Shown in pieces: positions 37,178 through 45,781 of a stretch of 64,000 nt of DNA. The DNA is from Antarcticimicrobium luteum (GTDB lineage: Bacteria; Pseudomonadota; Alphaproteobacteria; Rhodobacterales; Rhodobacteraceae). The notes under the pieces were generated by a model. It worked only from the letters and a program-made list of their open reading frames with translations, was not told the origin of the DNA and searched no databases. The position numbers and the translations under genes are program-made. The stretch is from assembly GCF_004358185.1 (NCBI RefSeq), contig NZ_SMUV01000060.1, positions 1-64,000 of the forward strand. The letters run 5' to 3'. Numbering within the stretch: the first letter of the stretch is position 1; every line of letters begins with the position of its first letter.

Positions 37178-37206
37178 TTGACAGAGCGCACGGTTTCCTG
37201 TATAAG
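37178..37206 (+). promoter_or_regulatory. Strong sigma-70-type promoter before the GTA cluster
   Basis: TTGACA (37178-37183), exactly 17 bases, TATAAG (37201-37206). This is close to the consensus and is the best promoter seen in the window. The predicted start is near 37213, only about 20 bases before the terminator stem and 100 bases before g1. Confidence 0.7.
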
Positions 37207-37229
37207 TTGTGTCACGCTAGAAGAACTGA

Positions 37230-37316
37230 ATGAACGGCCGCGGGGCATCCCGTCGGCCGTTTTTTCGTTCTCTTGTGCGGGGGTCACGCACGCATGAGGT
37301 CAAAGAGCACAGATGA
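37230..37316 (+). CDS. Candidate 28-residue leader peptide of the GTA operon
   Basis: An ATG at 37230 opens a 28-codon frame (MNGRGASRRPFFRSLVRGSR then THEVKEHR) whose TGA at 37314-37316 overlaps the g1 ATG at 37313. The frame runs through the terminator stem at 37234-37260. The product is very basic. A weak GAAG lies at 37221-37224. It could be chance, but its placement allows translation to melt the terminator and couple to g1. Confidence 0.35.
   Translation: MNGRGASRRPFFRSLVRGSRTHEVKEHR
37234..37265 (+). terminator. Intrinsic terminator between the GTA promoter and g1
   Basis: ACGGCCG-CGGG-GCAT-CCCG-T-CGGCCGT is an 11-bp stem with one bulged T and a GCAT loop, followed directly by six T (37260-37265). 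It lies about 20-50 bases after the predicted transcription start. It is either a short RNA's end, an attenuator of the GTA operon, or the terminator of mltG read-through. Confidence 0.8.
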
Positions 37317-37657
37317 TTTTGATTGCCCCGGAGGAGCGGATTTCGGATGCCGCCGCACTGCTTGGTTCGTTGAAGCGGTCGGTGCAGGAGCTGAGGCAGA
37401 TCGCCGAGGCCCTGAAACGGGAGATCGAGGCCGGGGGGGACGCCAATGTGGCGGCGCGCAGCAGGGATCTTGAACGCGCGGGACAGGTGATCCGGTCCTG
37501 CCAGAAAGTGGAGGAATGTTTTGTCCAAGAGCAACATCGCAAAGCGGGAATTGCGCAAGGGGGATATGCCCTCGATCTTGAGGCTGCCCGGGCTGAGGTC
37601 GGGTGCCGCCTGGCTCGCCTCCGGGCCTGCTGCCGTGAGGGAGAGCTTCCTCGATGA
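37313..37657 (+). CDS. g1: GTA g1, small-terminase-like protein
   Basis: 114 residues, helical (AALLGSLKRSVQELRQIAEA). By position it equals g1 of the Rhodobacter capsulatus GTA, which serves as small terminase. The C-terminal third overlaps the terminase large subunit start by more than 90 bases if the upstream TTG of g2 is used. First structural gene of the cluster. Confidence 0.75.
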   Translation: MILIAPEERISDAAALLGSLKRSVQELRQIAEALKREIEAGGDANVAARSRDLERAGQVIRSCQKVEECFVQEQHRKAGIAQGGYALDLEAARAEVGCRLARLRACCREGELPR

Positions 37658-38936
37658 GATCGGGGAGGGGGGGCTTTGCGCCCTCCCGTTCCTGTTCGAG
37701 TTCTGGGCGCTGCCGCACCAGTTGCCGCCCGAGGGGGACTGGCGCGCCTGGGCGATCCTGGGCGGGCGCGGCGCGGGCAAGACGCGGGCCGGCGCCGAAT
37801 GGGTGCGGGCGCAGGTCGAGGGGGCGCGGCCGATGGACCGGGGGCGGTGCCGGCGGGTGGCGCTGCTGGGCGAGACCTATGACCAGGTGCGCGACGTGAT
37901 GATCCGGGGCGACAGCGGCATCCTTGCCTGCTCGCCGCCCGACCGGCGGCCGGTGTGGAGGGCAAGCGAGCGGCGGCTGGTCTGGCCCAACGGCGCCGAG
38001 GCGCAGGCGTTCTCGGCGCAGGATCCCGACGGGTTGCGCGGGCCGCAGTTCGATGCGGCCTGGGCCGATGAGCTGGCCAAATGGCCGAAGGCGCAGGACA
38101 GCTGGGACATGTTGCAGTTCGCGCTGCGGCTGGGGGATCTTCCGCAGGTCTGCGTGACCACCACGCCGCGCAACCAGGGGGTGCTCAAGGCGCTGCTGGG
38201 GGCGCCGTCGACGGTGGTGACGCAGGCGCCGACCGAGGCGAACCGGGCCAATCTGGCGGCGTCGTTCCTGGAGGAGGTGCGGGCGCGCTATGCGGGAACG
38301 CGGCTGGGTCGGCAGGAGCTGGACGGGGTGTTGATGGCCGACGCGGAGGGAGCGCTGTGGACCGGGGAGATGCTGGAGGCGGCCCGGGCCGGGACCGCGC
38401 CGGCGCTGGATCGCGTGGTCGTGGCGCTGGACCCGGCGGTGACCTCGGGGGCGGATGCGGATGCCTGTGGAATCGTGGTGGCAGGGGCGCAGTTGCAGGG
38501 GCCGCCGCAGGACTGGCGGGTCTGGGTGCTGGCCGACCGGACGGTGCAGGGGGTGGGACCGGCGGGTTGGGCGCGCGCGGCGATCGCGGCGATGGAGGAG
38601 TTCGACGCCGAGCGGCTGGTGGCCGAGGTGAACCAGGGCGGTCAGCTGGTCGAGGAGGTGCTGCGCCAGGTCGATCCGCTGGTGCCGGTGCGGGCGGTGC
38701 GGGCGACGCGGGGCAAGACCGCGCGGGCCGAGCCGGTGGCGGCCCTGTACGAGCAGGGGCGGGTGCGGCATTTGCCGGGGCTGGCGGCGCTGGAGGATCA
38801 GATGGCGCTGATGACGGCGCGGGGGTTCGAGGGGGCCGGCTCGCCCGACCGGGTCGATGCGTTGGTCTGGGCGCTGCATGAGCTGGTCATCGCGCCGGCG
38901 GCGCAGTGGCGGCGGCCGCGGCTGCGGGTGTTGTGA
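37521..38936 (+). CDS. g2: GTA g2, terminase large subunit
   Basis: About 471 residues from TTG 37521, or 456 from ATG 37566. Walker A GGRGAGKT at residues 81-88 and Walker B FDAAWADEL near 175 mark the packaging ATPase. The C-terminal nuclease part has acidic residues in VVALDPAVTSGADADA and LVAEVNQGG. In GTAs it packages host DNA headful by headful rather than phage DNA. It overlaps g1. A 418-bp gap follows before the portal gene. Confidence 0.92.
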   Translation: MSKSNIAKRELRKGDMPSILRLPGLRSGAAWLASGPAAVRESFLDEIGEGGLCALPFLFEFWALPHQLPPEGDWRAWAILGGRGAGKTRAGAEWVRAQVEGARPMDRGRCRRVALLGETYDQVRDVMIRGDSGILACSPPDRRPVWRASERRLVWPNGAEAQAFSAQDPDGLRGPQFDAAWADELAKWPKAQDSWDMLQFALRLGDLPQVCVTTTPRNQGVLKALLGAPSTVVTQAPTEANRANLAASFLEEVRARYAGTRLGRQELDGVLMADAEGALWTGEMLEAARAGTAPALDRVVVALDPAVTSGADADACGIVVAGAQLQGPPQDWRVWVLADRTVQGVGPAGWARAAIAAMEEFDAERLVAEVNQGGQLVEEVLRQVDPLVPVRAVRATRGKTARAEPVAALYEQGRVRHLPGLAALEDQMALMTARGFEGAGSPDRVDALVWALHELVIAPAAQWRRPRLRVL

Positions 38937-39354
38937 GGGAGGGAAGCTCGCGCTGCGCCCACGCCCCCCCTTGTCATCCCCGATTTCGCGGGGATGACAA
39001 GGGGGGCGTTCCTCCCCATCGCGGTTTGCCCCGCAGAGCGAGCCGCGCGGGCGTCGGACCGTGGGGCGGCGCAGCAACCACTGATCGGCGCGCTTTACCC
39101 CTGCCAAAACCACACGAGATCCGATCGGCGTGCCTCCGTTGACCAAGCGCCGGTCTGCGGGGACGGCCCGGCGCTTGCGCGACGGCCTGCGGCCTTGAGA
39201 CCGCGCAGGGGGGAATTGGCTCGAAAAGGGGGCGAGAGGGCTGTTGCGCAGACTCCGTACGCCGCGTTTCCGGCTTCTTCTCAAACCGCTGTCATAACCG
39301 CCTCGACCAAGCCGCCGGAGCCGTCCGGCATGGCGGAGAGAGGAGCATCGCACC
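38937..39354. other. 418-bp gap in the GTA cluster with two strong hairpins
   Basis: No credible gene is seen here. At 38965-39006 an 18-bp perfect stem, CCCCCCTTGTCATCCCCG and its complement, encloses the loop ATTTCG; it looks like a dispersed palindromic (REP-like) repeat containing GTCATCCCC. At 39145-39176 AAGCGCCGG and CCGGCGCTT form a 9-bp stem. The last 20 bases hold the GAGAGGAG ribosome-binding site of the portal gene. All other neighbouring GTA genes overlap or nearly touch, apart from the 178-base g5-g6 gap. Confidence 0.7.
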
Positions 39355-40548
39355 ATGGCATTCGATTTCCTGCGGCGCGGCAAAGAGCAGGCGGCGCCCG
39401 AGCGCAAGGCCAGCGCCACCGGGCCGGTGGTGGCCTGGCACAGCGCCGGCCGCGTCGCCTGGAGCCCGCGCGACAGCGGCTCGCTGACCCGCACGGGTTT
39501 CATGGGCAACCCTGTGGGCTATCGCGCGGTCAAGATGATTGCCGAGGCCGCCGCGGCGCTGCCGCTGGTGCTGCAGGACCGGGACCGGCGGTTCGATGTT
39601 CATCCGCTGCTGGCGCTGATCCAGCGGCCGAATCCGGCGCAGGGGCGGGCGGAACTGCTGGAGGCGCTTTTCGCCCAGCTTCTGCTGTCGGGGAACGCCT
39701 ATGTGGAGGCGGTGCCGTCGGCGCCCGATGCGGCGGAGGCGCTGCCGCAGGAGCTGCATGTGCTGCGCTCGGACCGAATGCGGGTGGTGCCGGGGGCGGA
39801 CGGCTGGCCGATGGCCTATGAATACGCGGTGGGCGCGCGCAAGCACCGGTTCGATGCGGCCGGGCCGGTGTCGCCCATCTGTCACATCCGCAACCACCAT
39901 CCGCAGGACGACCATTATGGTTTCGCCCCGATGCAGGCGGCGGCGACGGCGGTGGATGTGCACAACAGCGCCTCGCGCTGGTCGAAATCGCTTCTGGACA
40001 ATGCCGCCCGGCCCTCGGGCGCGCTGGTCTGGCGCGGCGACGGGCAGGGAGGGATGGGCGAGGATCAGTTCCGGCGGCTGTCCGAGGAGATCGAGGAGAA
40101 TTACCGCGGCGCCCGCAATGCCGGGCGGCCGATGGTGCTGGAGGGCGGTCTGGACTGGAAACCGATGGGGTTCTCGCCCAGCGACATGGAGTTCCAGAAA
40201 ACCAAGGAGGCCGCCGCGCGCGAGATCGCGCTGGCCTTTGGCGTGCCGCCGATGCTGCTGGGGATTCCGGGGGACGCCACCTATGCCAATTACCAGGAGG
40301 CGAACCGGGCGTTCTACCGGCTGACGGTGCTGCCGCTGGCGGCCCGCGTGGTGGCGCGGCTGTCGGACTGGCTGGCGGGATATTCCGGCGCGGCGGTGGA
40401 GCTGAAGCCGGACCTGGATCAGATCCCGGCGCTGGCGGCCGAGCGCGAGGCGCAGTGGAGCCGGGTGGCGCGGGCCGGCTTTCTGAGCGCGGCGGAAAAG
40501 CGGGCGCTGCTGGGGCTGCCGCCGCGGGAGGCGGGGGCGGATGATTGA
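39355..40548 (+). CDS. g3: GTA g3, portal protein
   Basis: 397 residues of the HK97-type portal family: GNPVGYRAVKMIAEAAAALP, LLALIQRPNPAQGRAELLEA, LSGNAYVEAV and GVPPMLLGIPGDATYANYQE (family C-terminal signature). It forms the dodecameric ring through which DNA enters and leaves the head. Good ribosome-binding site GAGAGGAG. It overlaps the next gene by 8 bases. Confidence 0.93.
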   Translation: MAFDFLRRGKEQAAPERKASATGPVVAWHSAGRVAWSPRDSGSLTRTGFMGNPVGYRAVKMIAEAAAALPLVLQDRDRRFDVHPLLALIQRPNPAQGRAELLEALFAQLLLSGNAYVEAVPSAPDAAEALPQELHVLRSDRMRVVPGADGWPMAYEYAVGARKHRFDAAGPVSPICHIRNHHPQDDHYGFAPMQAAATAVDVHNSASRWSKSLLDNAARPSGALVWRGDGQGGMGEDQFRRLSEEIEENYRGARNAGRPMVLEGGLDWKPMGFSPSDMEFQKTKEAAAREIALAFGVPPMLLGIPGDATYANYQEANRAFYRLTVLPLAARVVARLSDWLAGYSGAAVELKPDLDQIPALAAEREAQWSRVARAGFLSAAEKRALLGLPPREAGADD

Positions 40549-40771
40549 CCGGGGACCGGGAGAGGCGCCGTTCGATTGTGTTCCGGGGCTGAGGCTGGCG
40601 GCGCACGAGCGGGTAAGCGCGATCCATCACGACAACATCTGCCGCCGGCTGGAGCGGCTGGACCAGGCGATGGAACGGCTGGAGCGGCGGCTGTGGCTGA
40701 CGGTCTACGGGGTGGTGGCGATGATCCTGGCGCAGGCGCTGCAATCGGTGCTGGCGGCGGCGGGCGGCTGA
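40541..40771 (+). CDS. GTA g3.5, small protein
   Basis: 76 residues. A coiled-coil-like stretch (CRRLERLDQAMERLERRLWL) leads into a C-terminal hydrophobic segment (VYGVVAMILAQALQSVLAAA). A small gene at this place exists in the Rhodobacter capsulatus GTA (g3.5). Role unknown, possibly membrane-linked. Confidence 0.75.
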   Translation: MIDRGPGEAPFDCVPGLRLAAHERVSAIHHDNICRRLERLDQAMERLERRLWLTVYGVVAMILAQALQSVLAAAGG

Positions 40772-40821
40772 GCCGGGCGGCCGAGGAGGACACGGGCGCG
40801 GGGCAATCAGAGGAGAGCAAG

Positions 40822-41424
40822 ATGGAGCAGGGCAGGAGCCTTGAGACCGGGCTGGAGACCAAGTTCGCGCGCTTCGGCGACGGGCTGCAGGTCAGCGACG
40901 AGGCGGAGATCGCGGGCTATGCCAGCCTGTTCGACCGCCCCGATCAGAGCGGCGATGTGGTTGCCAGGGGGGCCTATTCCGCCGCGCTCAGGGCGATGGC
41001 GGCGCAGGGCCGGACGGTCAAACTGCTGTGGCAGCACGATCCGGCGCAGCCGATCGGCGTCTGGGAGGAGCTGCGCGAGGATGAGCGCGGCCTCTGGGTC
41101 AAGGGGCGGCTGTTGCAGGGCACCCAGCGCGGGCGCGAGGCCGCCGCGCTGGTGGCCGCCGGCGCGCTGGACGGGTTGTCGATCGGCTATCGCACCAGGC
41201 GGGCAGAGCGGCGCGCCGAGGGCGGGCGGCTGTTGACCGAGCTGGAGCTCTGGGAGGTGTCGCTGGTCACCTTTCCGATGCTGAGCGGCGCGCGGGTGGC
41301 GGCCAAGGGCGCCGGGGCCGACAGCACCCTGCGGGAATTGGCGGCGGTCCTGCGGGACGCGCGGCATGAGCTGGCGCAGCGCGAGCGCGCCAAAATCAAA
41401 CCGGAGAACAGGACAAGCAGATGA
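40822..41424 (+). CDS. g4: GTA g4, HK97-family prohead protease
   Basis: 200 residues from ATG 40822. Herpesvirus/HK97 protease fold with IAGYASLFDRPDQSGDVV near the N-terminus, the catalytic His candidate in LLWQHDPAQPIG and Ser in LDGLSIGYRTR. It removes the N-terminal part of the capsid protein during head maturation. The stop overlaps the capsid gene start (ATGA). Confidence 0.9.
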   Translation: MEQGRSLETGLETKFARFGDGLQVSDEAEIAGYASLFDRPDQSGDVVARGAYSAALRAMAAQGRTVKLLWQHDPAQPIGVWEELREDERGLWVKGRLLQGTQRGREAAALVAAGALDGLSIGYRTRRAERRAEGGRLLTELELWEVSLVTFPMLSGARVAAKGAGADSTLRELAAVLRDARHELAQRERAKIKPENRTSR

Positions 41425-42602
41425 GCGAAACGACGCCACCGGCGCAGGCCGGGACCGAGGCGCCCCTGATGCGCGAGGTAAAGCATGAGATGGCAGGCTT
41501 TCTTCGCGAAGTCAGTGGGTTTCGAGATGAAATTCAAGCGAAACTTCAACAAACGGAAGAGCGAATGACCATGCTGGATCGGAAATCTCACGCGGCGGCG
41601 CGCCCGCCGCTGGCGGCAGCGGCCGAACCTGCGGCCCCCCATCGCAAGGCGTTCAACGCCTATCTGCGCTGTGGCGACGACGACGCGCTGCGCGTGCTGG
41701 AGCTGGAGGGCAAGGCGATGTCCACCGCCGTCAACAGCGACGGCGGCTATCTGGTCGATCCGCAGACGGCGGAGGCGGTGCAGTCGGTGCTGCAGGCGAC
41801 CGCCTCGATCCGCGCCGTGGCCGCGGTGGTGCATGTGGAGGCGACCTCTTACGACGTGCTGGTCGATCACACCGAGCTGGGCGCCGGCTGGGCGACCGAG
41901 ACCGGGTCGGTGACCGAGACCGCCACACCGCAGATCGACCGCATCACCATCCCGCTGCATGAGCTGAGCGCGCTGCCGAAGGCGAGCCAGCGGCTGCTGG
42001 ATGACAGCGCCTTTGACATCGAAGGCTGGCTGGCTGGCCGCATCGCCGAGAAATTCGCGCGGGCCGAGGCCGACGCCTTTATCAACGGCGACGGGATCGA
42101 CAAGCCGACCGGGTTCATGACCCATACCAAACTCGACAACGACGCCTGGTCCTGGGGCAATCTGGGCTATGTGGCCACCGGCGCCGCCGGCAGCCTGCCC
42201 GACGCCGATCCGATCGTCGATCTGGTCTATGCGCTGGGGGCGCAGTACCGCGCGAACGCCAGCTTTGTGATGAATTCCAAGACCGCGGGCATCCTGCGCA
42301 AGATGAAGGATGCCGATGGCCGTTTCCTGTGGTCGGACGGATTGGCGGCGGGGGAACCGGCGCGGCTGATGGGCTATCCGGTGCTGGTGGCCGAGGACAT
42401 GCCGGATGTGGCCAGCGATGCCTTTGCGGTGGCCTTCGGCGATTTCCGCGCCGGCTACACGGTGGCCGAACGCCCGGATCTGCGGGTGCTGCGCGACCCG
42501 TTCAGCGCCAAGCCGCATGTGCTGTTCTACGCCACCAAGCGCGTCGGCGGCGACGTGAGCGATTTCGCCGCGATCAAGCTGCTGAAATTCGGCATCGCGT
42601 AA
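41421..42602 (+). CDS. g5: GTA g5, major capsid protein
   Basis: 393 residues. An N-terminal helical delta region (about 1-95), predicted to be cleaved by g4, precedes the HK97-fold core with AMSTAVNSDGGYLVDPQTAE, ADAFINGDGIDKPTGFM and VAFGDFRAGYTVAERPDLRV. It builds the small GTA head. A 178-base gap to g6 contains a direct repeat of GCGGGGCCGGAT. Confidence 0.95.
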   Translation: MSETTPPAQAGTEAPLMREVKHEMAGFLREVSGFRDEIQAKLQQTEERMTMLDRKSHAAARPPLAAAAEPAAPHRKAFNAYLRCGDDDALRVLELEGKAMSTAVNSDGGYLVDPQTAEAVQSVLQATASIRAVAAVVHVEATSYDVLVDHTELGAGWATETGSVTETATPQIDRITIPLHELSALPKASQRLLDDSAFDIEGWLAGRIAEKFARAEADAFINGDGIDKPTGFMTHTKLDNDAWSWGNLGYVATGAAGSLPDADPIVDLVYALGAQYRANASFVMNSKTAGILRKMKDADGRFLWSDGLAAGEPARLMGYPVLVAEDMPDVASDAFAVAFGDFRAGYTVAERPDLRVLRDPFSAKPHVLFYATKRVGGDVSDFAAIKLLKFGIA

Positions 42603-42777
42603 CGCGGGGCCGGATCGCGGGGCCGGATTGCCGGCGCCGTGGCGGGCGCGTGCCGGGATAACCCCTCGTGTTGTCTAGCTGCTCCCCTCCGTCCGAGCGA
42701 CACGGGGGCACGGTGCGCGTCCGCGCAGGGGGCCGCAGCAGGTCCGGAAACATGGCCTGGAACATCGGAGAGAGCGA

Positions 42778-43389
42778 ATGATGTTGAGCGAAGAGACCGC
42801 GATTGCGGAGGCCGCACTGCCGGTGGTGCAGTTTCGATCGCATCTGCGGCTGGGCAGCGGGTTCGGAGAGGACGGGTTGCAGGACGATCTGTTGAAGGGA
42901 TTTCTGCGTGCGGCCATCGCGGCGATTGAGGCGCGCACCGGCAAGGTGCTGATTTCGCGGGACTTCAGCTGGATCGTTTATGACTGGACGGAGTCCGGCG
43001 GCGCACGGCTGCCGGTGGCGCCGGTTTCCGCGGTGACCGCGTTCGTGCTGGTGGATCGGGATGCGGTGGAGGTGGCGGTGGCCGCCGACCGCTATTGGCT
43101 GGAGCAGGACGCGCAGCGCCCGGTGCTGCGGCCCGCGGGCACGGTGTTGCCGATGATTCCGGCGGGCGGGCATGCACGCATCGCGCTCACCGCCGGGATG
43201 GCGGCGGACTGGGGCGGCCTGCCCGCGGATCTGGGCCAGGCGGTGCTGCTCTTGGCGGCGCATTATTACGAATACCGGGACGAGACCGCGCTGGGGCCCG
43301 GCTGCATGCCGTTTGGCGTCAGCAGCCTGATCGACCGCTATCGCACGCTGCGGCTGAGCACGCGACCGGGCTCGGGGACCGTGCGATGA
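42778..43389 (+). CDS. g6: GTA g6, head-tail connector
   Basis: 203 residues of the phage gp6-like connector family (LLKGFLRAAIAAIEARTGKV near residue 40). It forms the adaptor ring under the portal. The start is preceded by GGAGAGAGCG. It overlaps g7 by 4 bases. Confidence 0.85.
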   Translation: MMLSEETAIAEAALPVVQFRSHLRLGSGFGEDGLQDDLLKGFLRAAIAAIEARTGKVLISRDFSWIVYDWTESGGARLPVAPVSAVTAFVLVDRDAVEVAVAADRYWLEQDAQRPVLRPAGTVLPMIPAGGHARIALTAGMAADWGGLPADLGQAVLLLAAHYYEYRDETALGPGCMPFGVSSLIDRYRTLRLSTRPGSGTVR

Positions 43390-43724
43390 GCGTGCCGGTC
43401 TTGAGCCGGCGGCTGGTGCTGGAGGCGCCGGTGCGGGTGCCCGACGGCGCCGGCGGCACCATCGAGAGCTGGACCAGCCTGGGCGCTCTCTGGGCCGATG
43501 TGCGGCCGCGCAGCGGACGGGAGCGGGCCGAGGCCGGCGCGTCGGTGTCGGCCATGGGGTATCGCATCGTGGTGCGCGGCGCGCCGGCCGGATCGGTGCA
43601 GCGGCCCAGGCCGGAGCAGCGGTTTCGGGATGGCGCGCGGCTCTACCTGATCCGCGCGGTGGCCGAATATGATCCGGCAGGGCGGTTTCTGAGCTGTCTC
43701 GCCAACGAGGAGGTGGCGGCATGA
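43386..43724 (+). CDS. g7: GTA g7, head-tail adaptor (stopper)
   Basis: 112 residues from ATG 43386. SPP1 gp16-like head-tail joining family (VPDGAGGTIESW, LWADVRPRSGRERAE). It closes the head-tail channel. It overlaps g6 and g8 by 4 bases each, indicating translational coupling. Confidence 0.85.
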   Translation: MSVPVLSRRLVLEAPVRVPDGAGGTIESWTSLGALWADVRPRSGRERAEAGASVSAMGYRIVVRGAPAGSVQRPRPEQRFRDGARLYLIRAVAEYDPAGRFLSCLANEEVAA

Positions 43725-44134
43725 GCTATGCGATGTCCGGTCCCTTGCAGGCGGCGGTCTATCAGCTGCTGGCGGCGGATCCGGCGCTGACGGCGGTGGT
43801 GGGCGGCGCGATTTACGACGGGCTTCCGGCGGGGCCGCTGCCCGAGACCTATGTGAACCTCGGCCCCGAGGTGGTGCGCGACCGGTCCGACCGGGAGGGG
43901 GCCGGGGCGCTGCACCGGTTGACCATCTCGGTGATCAGCGAGGCGCCGGGTTTTGCCGCGGCCAAGGCGGCGGCGGCGGCGATCGGCGACGTGCTGGTGG
44001 ATGCGACGCCGGCGCTGAGCCGGGGCCGCGTTGTGGGGATCTGGTTCGAGCGCGCCCGGGCGCGGCGGACCGGCAGCGCCGGACAGATCCGGCGCATCGA
44101 TCTGAATTTCCGCGCCCGCGTCGAAGACGTGTAG
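43721..44134 (+). CDS. g8: GTA g8, tail terminator (DUF3168)
   Basis: 137 residues of the DUF3168 family (LQAAVYQLLAADPALTAVVG, GAIYDGLPAG). Members end the tail tube and join it to the head. Position after g7 and overlap support the call. Confidence 0.87.
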   Translation: MSYAMSGPLQAAVYQLLAADPALTAVVGGAIYDGLPAGPLPETYVNLGPEVVRDRSDREGAGALHRLTISVISEAPGFAAAKAAAAAIGDVLVDATPALSRGRVVGIWFERARARRTGSAGQIRRIDLNFRARVEDV

Positions 44135-44158
44135 GCGGGCCATAGCAGGAGACGGCAA

Positions 44159-44572
44159 ATGGGTGCCCAGAACGGCAAGGATCTGTTGATCAAGGTGGAC
44201 ATGACCGGTGACGGGCTGTTCGAGACCATCGCGGGGCTGCGCGCGACGCGGGTCAGTTTCAACGCCGAGAGCGTGGATGTGACCAGCCTGGAGAGCCAGG
44301 GCGGCTGGCGCGAGCTGTTGTCCGGGGCGGGGGTGAAATCGGCCGCCATTTCGGGGGCGGGCGTGTTCAAGGACGCCGGCACGGACGAGCGCGCGCGGCA
44401 GTTGTTCTTTGACGGCGAGGTGCCGGATTTTCAGGTGATCATCCCCGATTTCGGCATCGTCGAGGGGCCGTTTCAGGTGACCGCGCTGGAATATGCCGGC
44501 AGTCATGACGGCGAGGCCACCTATGAGATGTCGATGGAGAGCGCCGGCGTGCTGGTGTTCACGGCGGTCTGA
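44159..44572 (+). CDS. g9: GTA g9, major tail tube protein
   Basis: 137 residues of the phage major tail protein TP901-1-like family (GKDLLIKVDMTGDGLFETIA, VDVTSLESQGGWRELL). It polymerises into the tail tube. Ribosome-binding site AGGAGAC lies before the ATG. Confidence 0.9.
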   Translation: MGAQNGKDLLIKVDMTGDGLFETIAGLRATRVSFNAESVDVTSLESQGGWRELLSGAGVKSAAISGAGVFKDAGTDERARQLFFDGEVPDFQVIIPDFGIVEGPFQVTALEYAGSHDGEATYEMSMESAGVLVFTAV

Positions 44573-44575
44573 GCC

Positions 44576-44914
44576 ATGGCGAACCCCTGGGCGGGCGAGG
44601 TGGCGCTGGTGATCGGCGGCGAGCGGCGGCTGCTGAAGCTGACGCTGGGCGCGCTGGCGGAGCTGGAGGAGCGCCTGGGCGAAGACACGTTGGTGGCGCT
44701 GGTCGAGCGGTTCGAGGGCGGGCGGTTTTCCAGCCGCGATCTGCTGGCGCTGATCGGCGCCGGGCTGCGCGGCGGCGGCGCCGATCTGGGGCCGGAGGAT
44801 CTGCTGCGGGCCGAGATCGAGGGCGGGCCGCTGGCGGCGGCGCGGGCGGCGGCGGAGCTGTTGGCGCGCGCCTTCACCGTGCCGGGGCCGGGGCCGGACT
44901 TGGGCGGCGGATGA
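44576..44914 (+). CDS. g10: GTA g10, gene transfer agent family protein
   Basis: 112 residues starting MANPWAGEVALVIGGERRLL with the LTLGALAELEERLGEDTLVA segment typical of the GTA gp10 family. In tailed phages the gene at this place encodes a tail assembly chaperone. It overlaps g10.1 by 4 bases. Confidence 0.85.
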   Translation: MANPWAGEVALVIGGERRLLKLTLGALAELEERLGEDTLVALVERFEGGRFSSRDLLALIGAGLRGGGADLGPEDLLRAEIEGGPLAAARAAAELLARAFTVPGPGPDLGGG

Positions 44915-45117
44915 GCGGGATCGACTGGCCGGTACTGATGCGGGCCGGGATCCAGGGGCTGCGGCTGCGCCCCGCGGAGTTCTGGCATCTGACGCCGGCC
45001 GAGCTGGCGCTGATGCTGGGACAGGGTCAGGGCCGGGCGCCGATGACGCGGGCGGGGCTGGAGGCGCTGTTGGCGCAATGGCCGGACGCGGAGAAGGGAG
45101 ACGAGGATGGTGGATAG
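44911..45117 (+). CDS. GTA g10.1, tail assembly chaperone-like small protein
   Basis: 68 residues (LRPAEFWHLTPAELALMLGQ), the conserved core of the small chaperone partner that follows g10 in Rhodobacterales GTAs. It overlaps the tape measure gene by 11 bases. Confidence 0.85.
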   Translation: MSGIDWPVLMRAGIQGLRLRPAEFWHLTPAELALMLGQGQGRAPMTRAGLEALLAQWPDAEKGDEDGG

Positions 45118-45766
45118 CACGGGCGCGGAGGATCTGGGCGCGGCGGTCGACGGGTTGGAGGCGGGCTTTGGCGCCGCCGCCGACATGGCGGCAACATTCG
45201 AGAGCGAGCTGATGCGGATGCGCAGCGCGCTGGCGGCGACCGGACGGGATGTGGCGGTGCTGGAGCGCGGGTTTTCGCGCGGGCTGCGGCGGGCCTTCGA
45301 CGGCGTGGTGTTCGACGGCAGGAGCCTGTCGGAGGCGCTGGACGGTTTGGCGCGCAGCATGGTGCAGACCACCTATTCCGCCGCGGTTCGTCCGGTGACC
45401 GATCATTTCGGCGAGCTGCTGGGCAGCGGCGTGCGCAGTCTTGTCGAGGGGTTGTTGCCCTTCGCGGCGGGGGCGGGGTTCGCGCAGGGGCGGGTGATGC
45501 CCTTTGCCAGCGGTGGCGTGGTGCGGAACGCCACGCTGTTCCCGATGCGCGGCGGCGCCGGGCTGATGGGCGAGGCGGGGCCGGAGGCGATCCTGCCGCT
45601 GGCGCGGGGCGCGGACGGGCGGCTGGGGGTGCGCGCCGGCGGTGGGCGCAGCGTGAATGTGGTGATGAATGTGACCACGCCGGATGTGGCCGGGTTCCAG
45701 CGCAGCCGCGGCCAGGTCGTGGCACAGATGCGGCGGGCTCTGGCGCAGGGCACGCGCAACCTCTGA
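45107..45766 (+). CDS. g11: GTA g11, short tail tape measure protein
   Basis: 219 residues, very short for a tape measure protein and consistent with the short GTA tail. An N-terminal helical region is followed by AGFAQGRVMPFASGGVV and FPMRGGAGLMGEAGPEAILPL, motifs of the tape measure C-terminus. It sets tail length. Confidence 0.9.
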   Translation: MVDSTGAEDLGAAVDGLEAGFGAAADMAATFESELMRMRSALAATGRDVAVLERGFSRGLRRAFDGVVFDGRSLSEALDGLARSMVQTTYSAAVRPVTDHFGELLGSGVRSLVEGLLPFAAGAGFAQGRVMPFASGGVVRNATLFPMRGGAGLMGEAGPEAILPLARGADGRLGVRAGGGRSVNVVMNVTTPDVAGFQRSRGQVVAQMRRALAQGTRNL

Positions 45767-45781
45767 CGCGGGGAGAGGACG

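Noticed and set aside
37284-39509. A 741-codon minus-strand frame across g1-g3.
   Set aside because: Antisense to terminase and portal; composition is low-complexity Arg/Pro/His, typical of shadow frames.
42603-42777. A possible small gene in the g5-g6 gap.
   Set aside because: Only a direct repeat of GCGGGGCCGGAT and a weak hairpin are present; the open frames there have no good start and no GTA counterpart.
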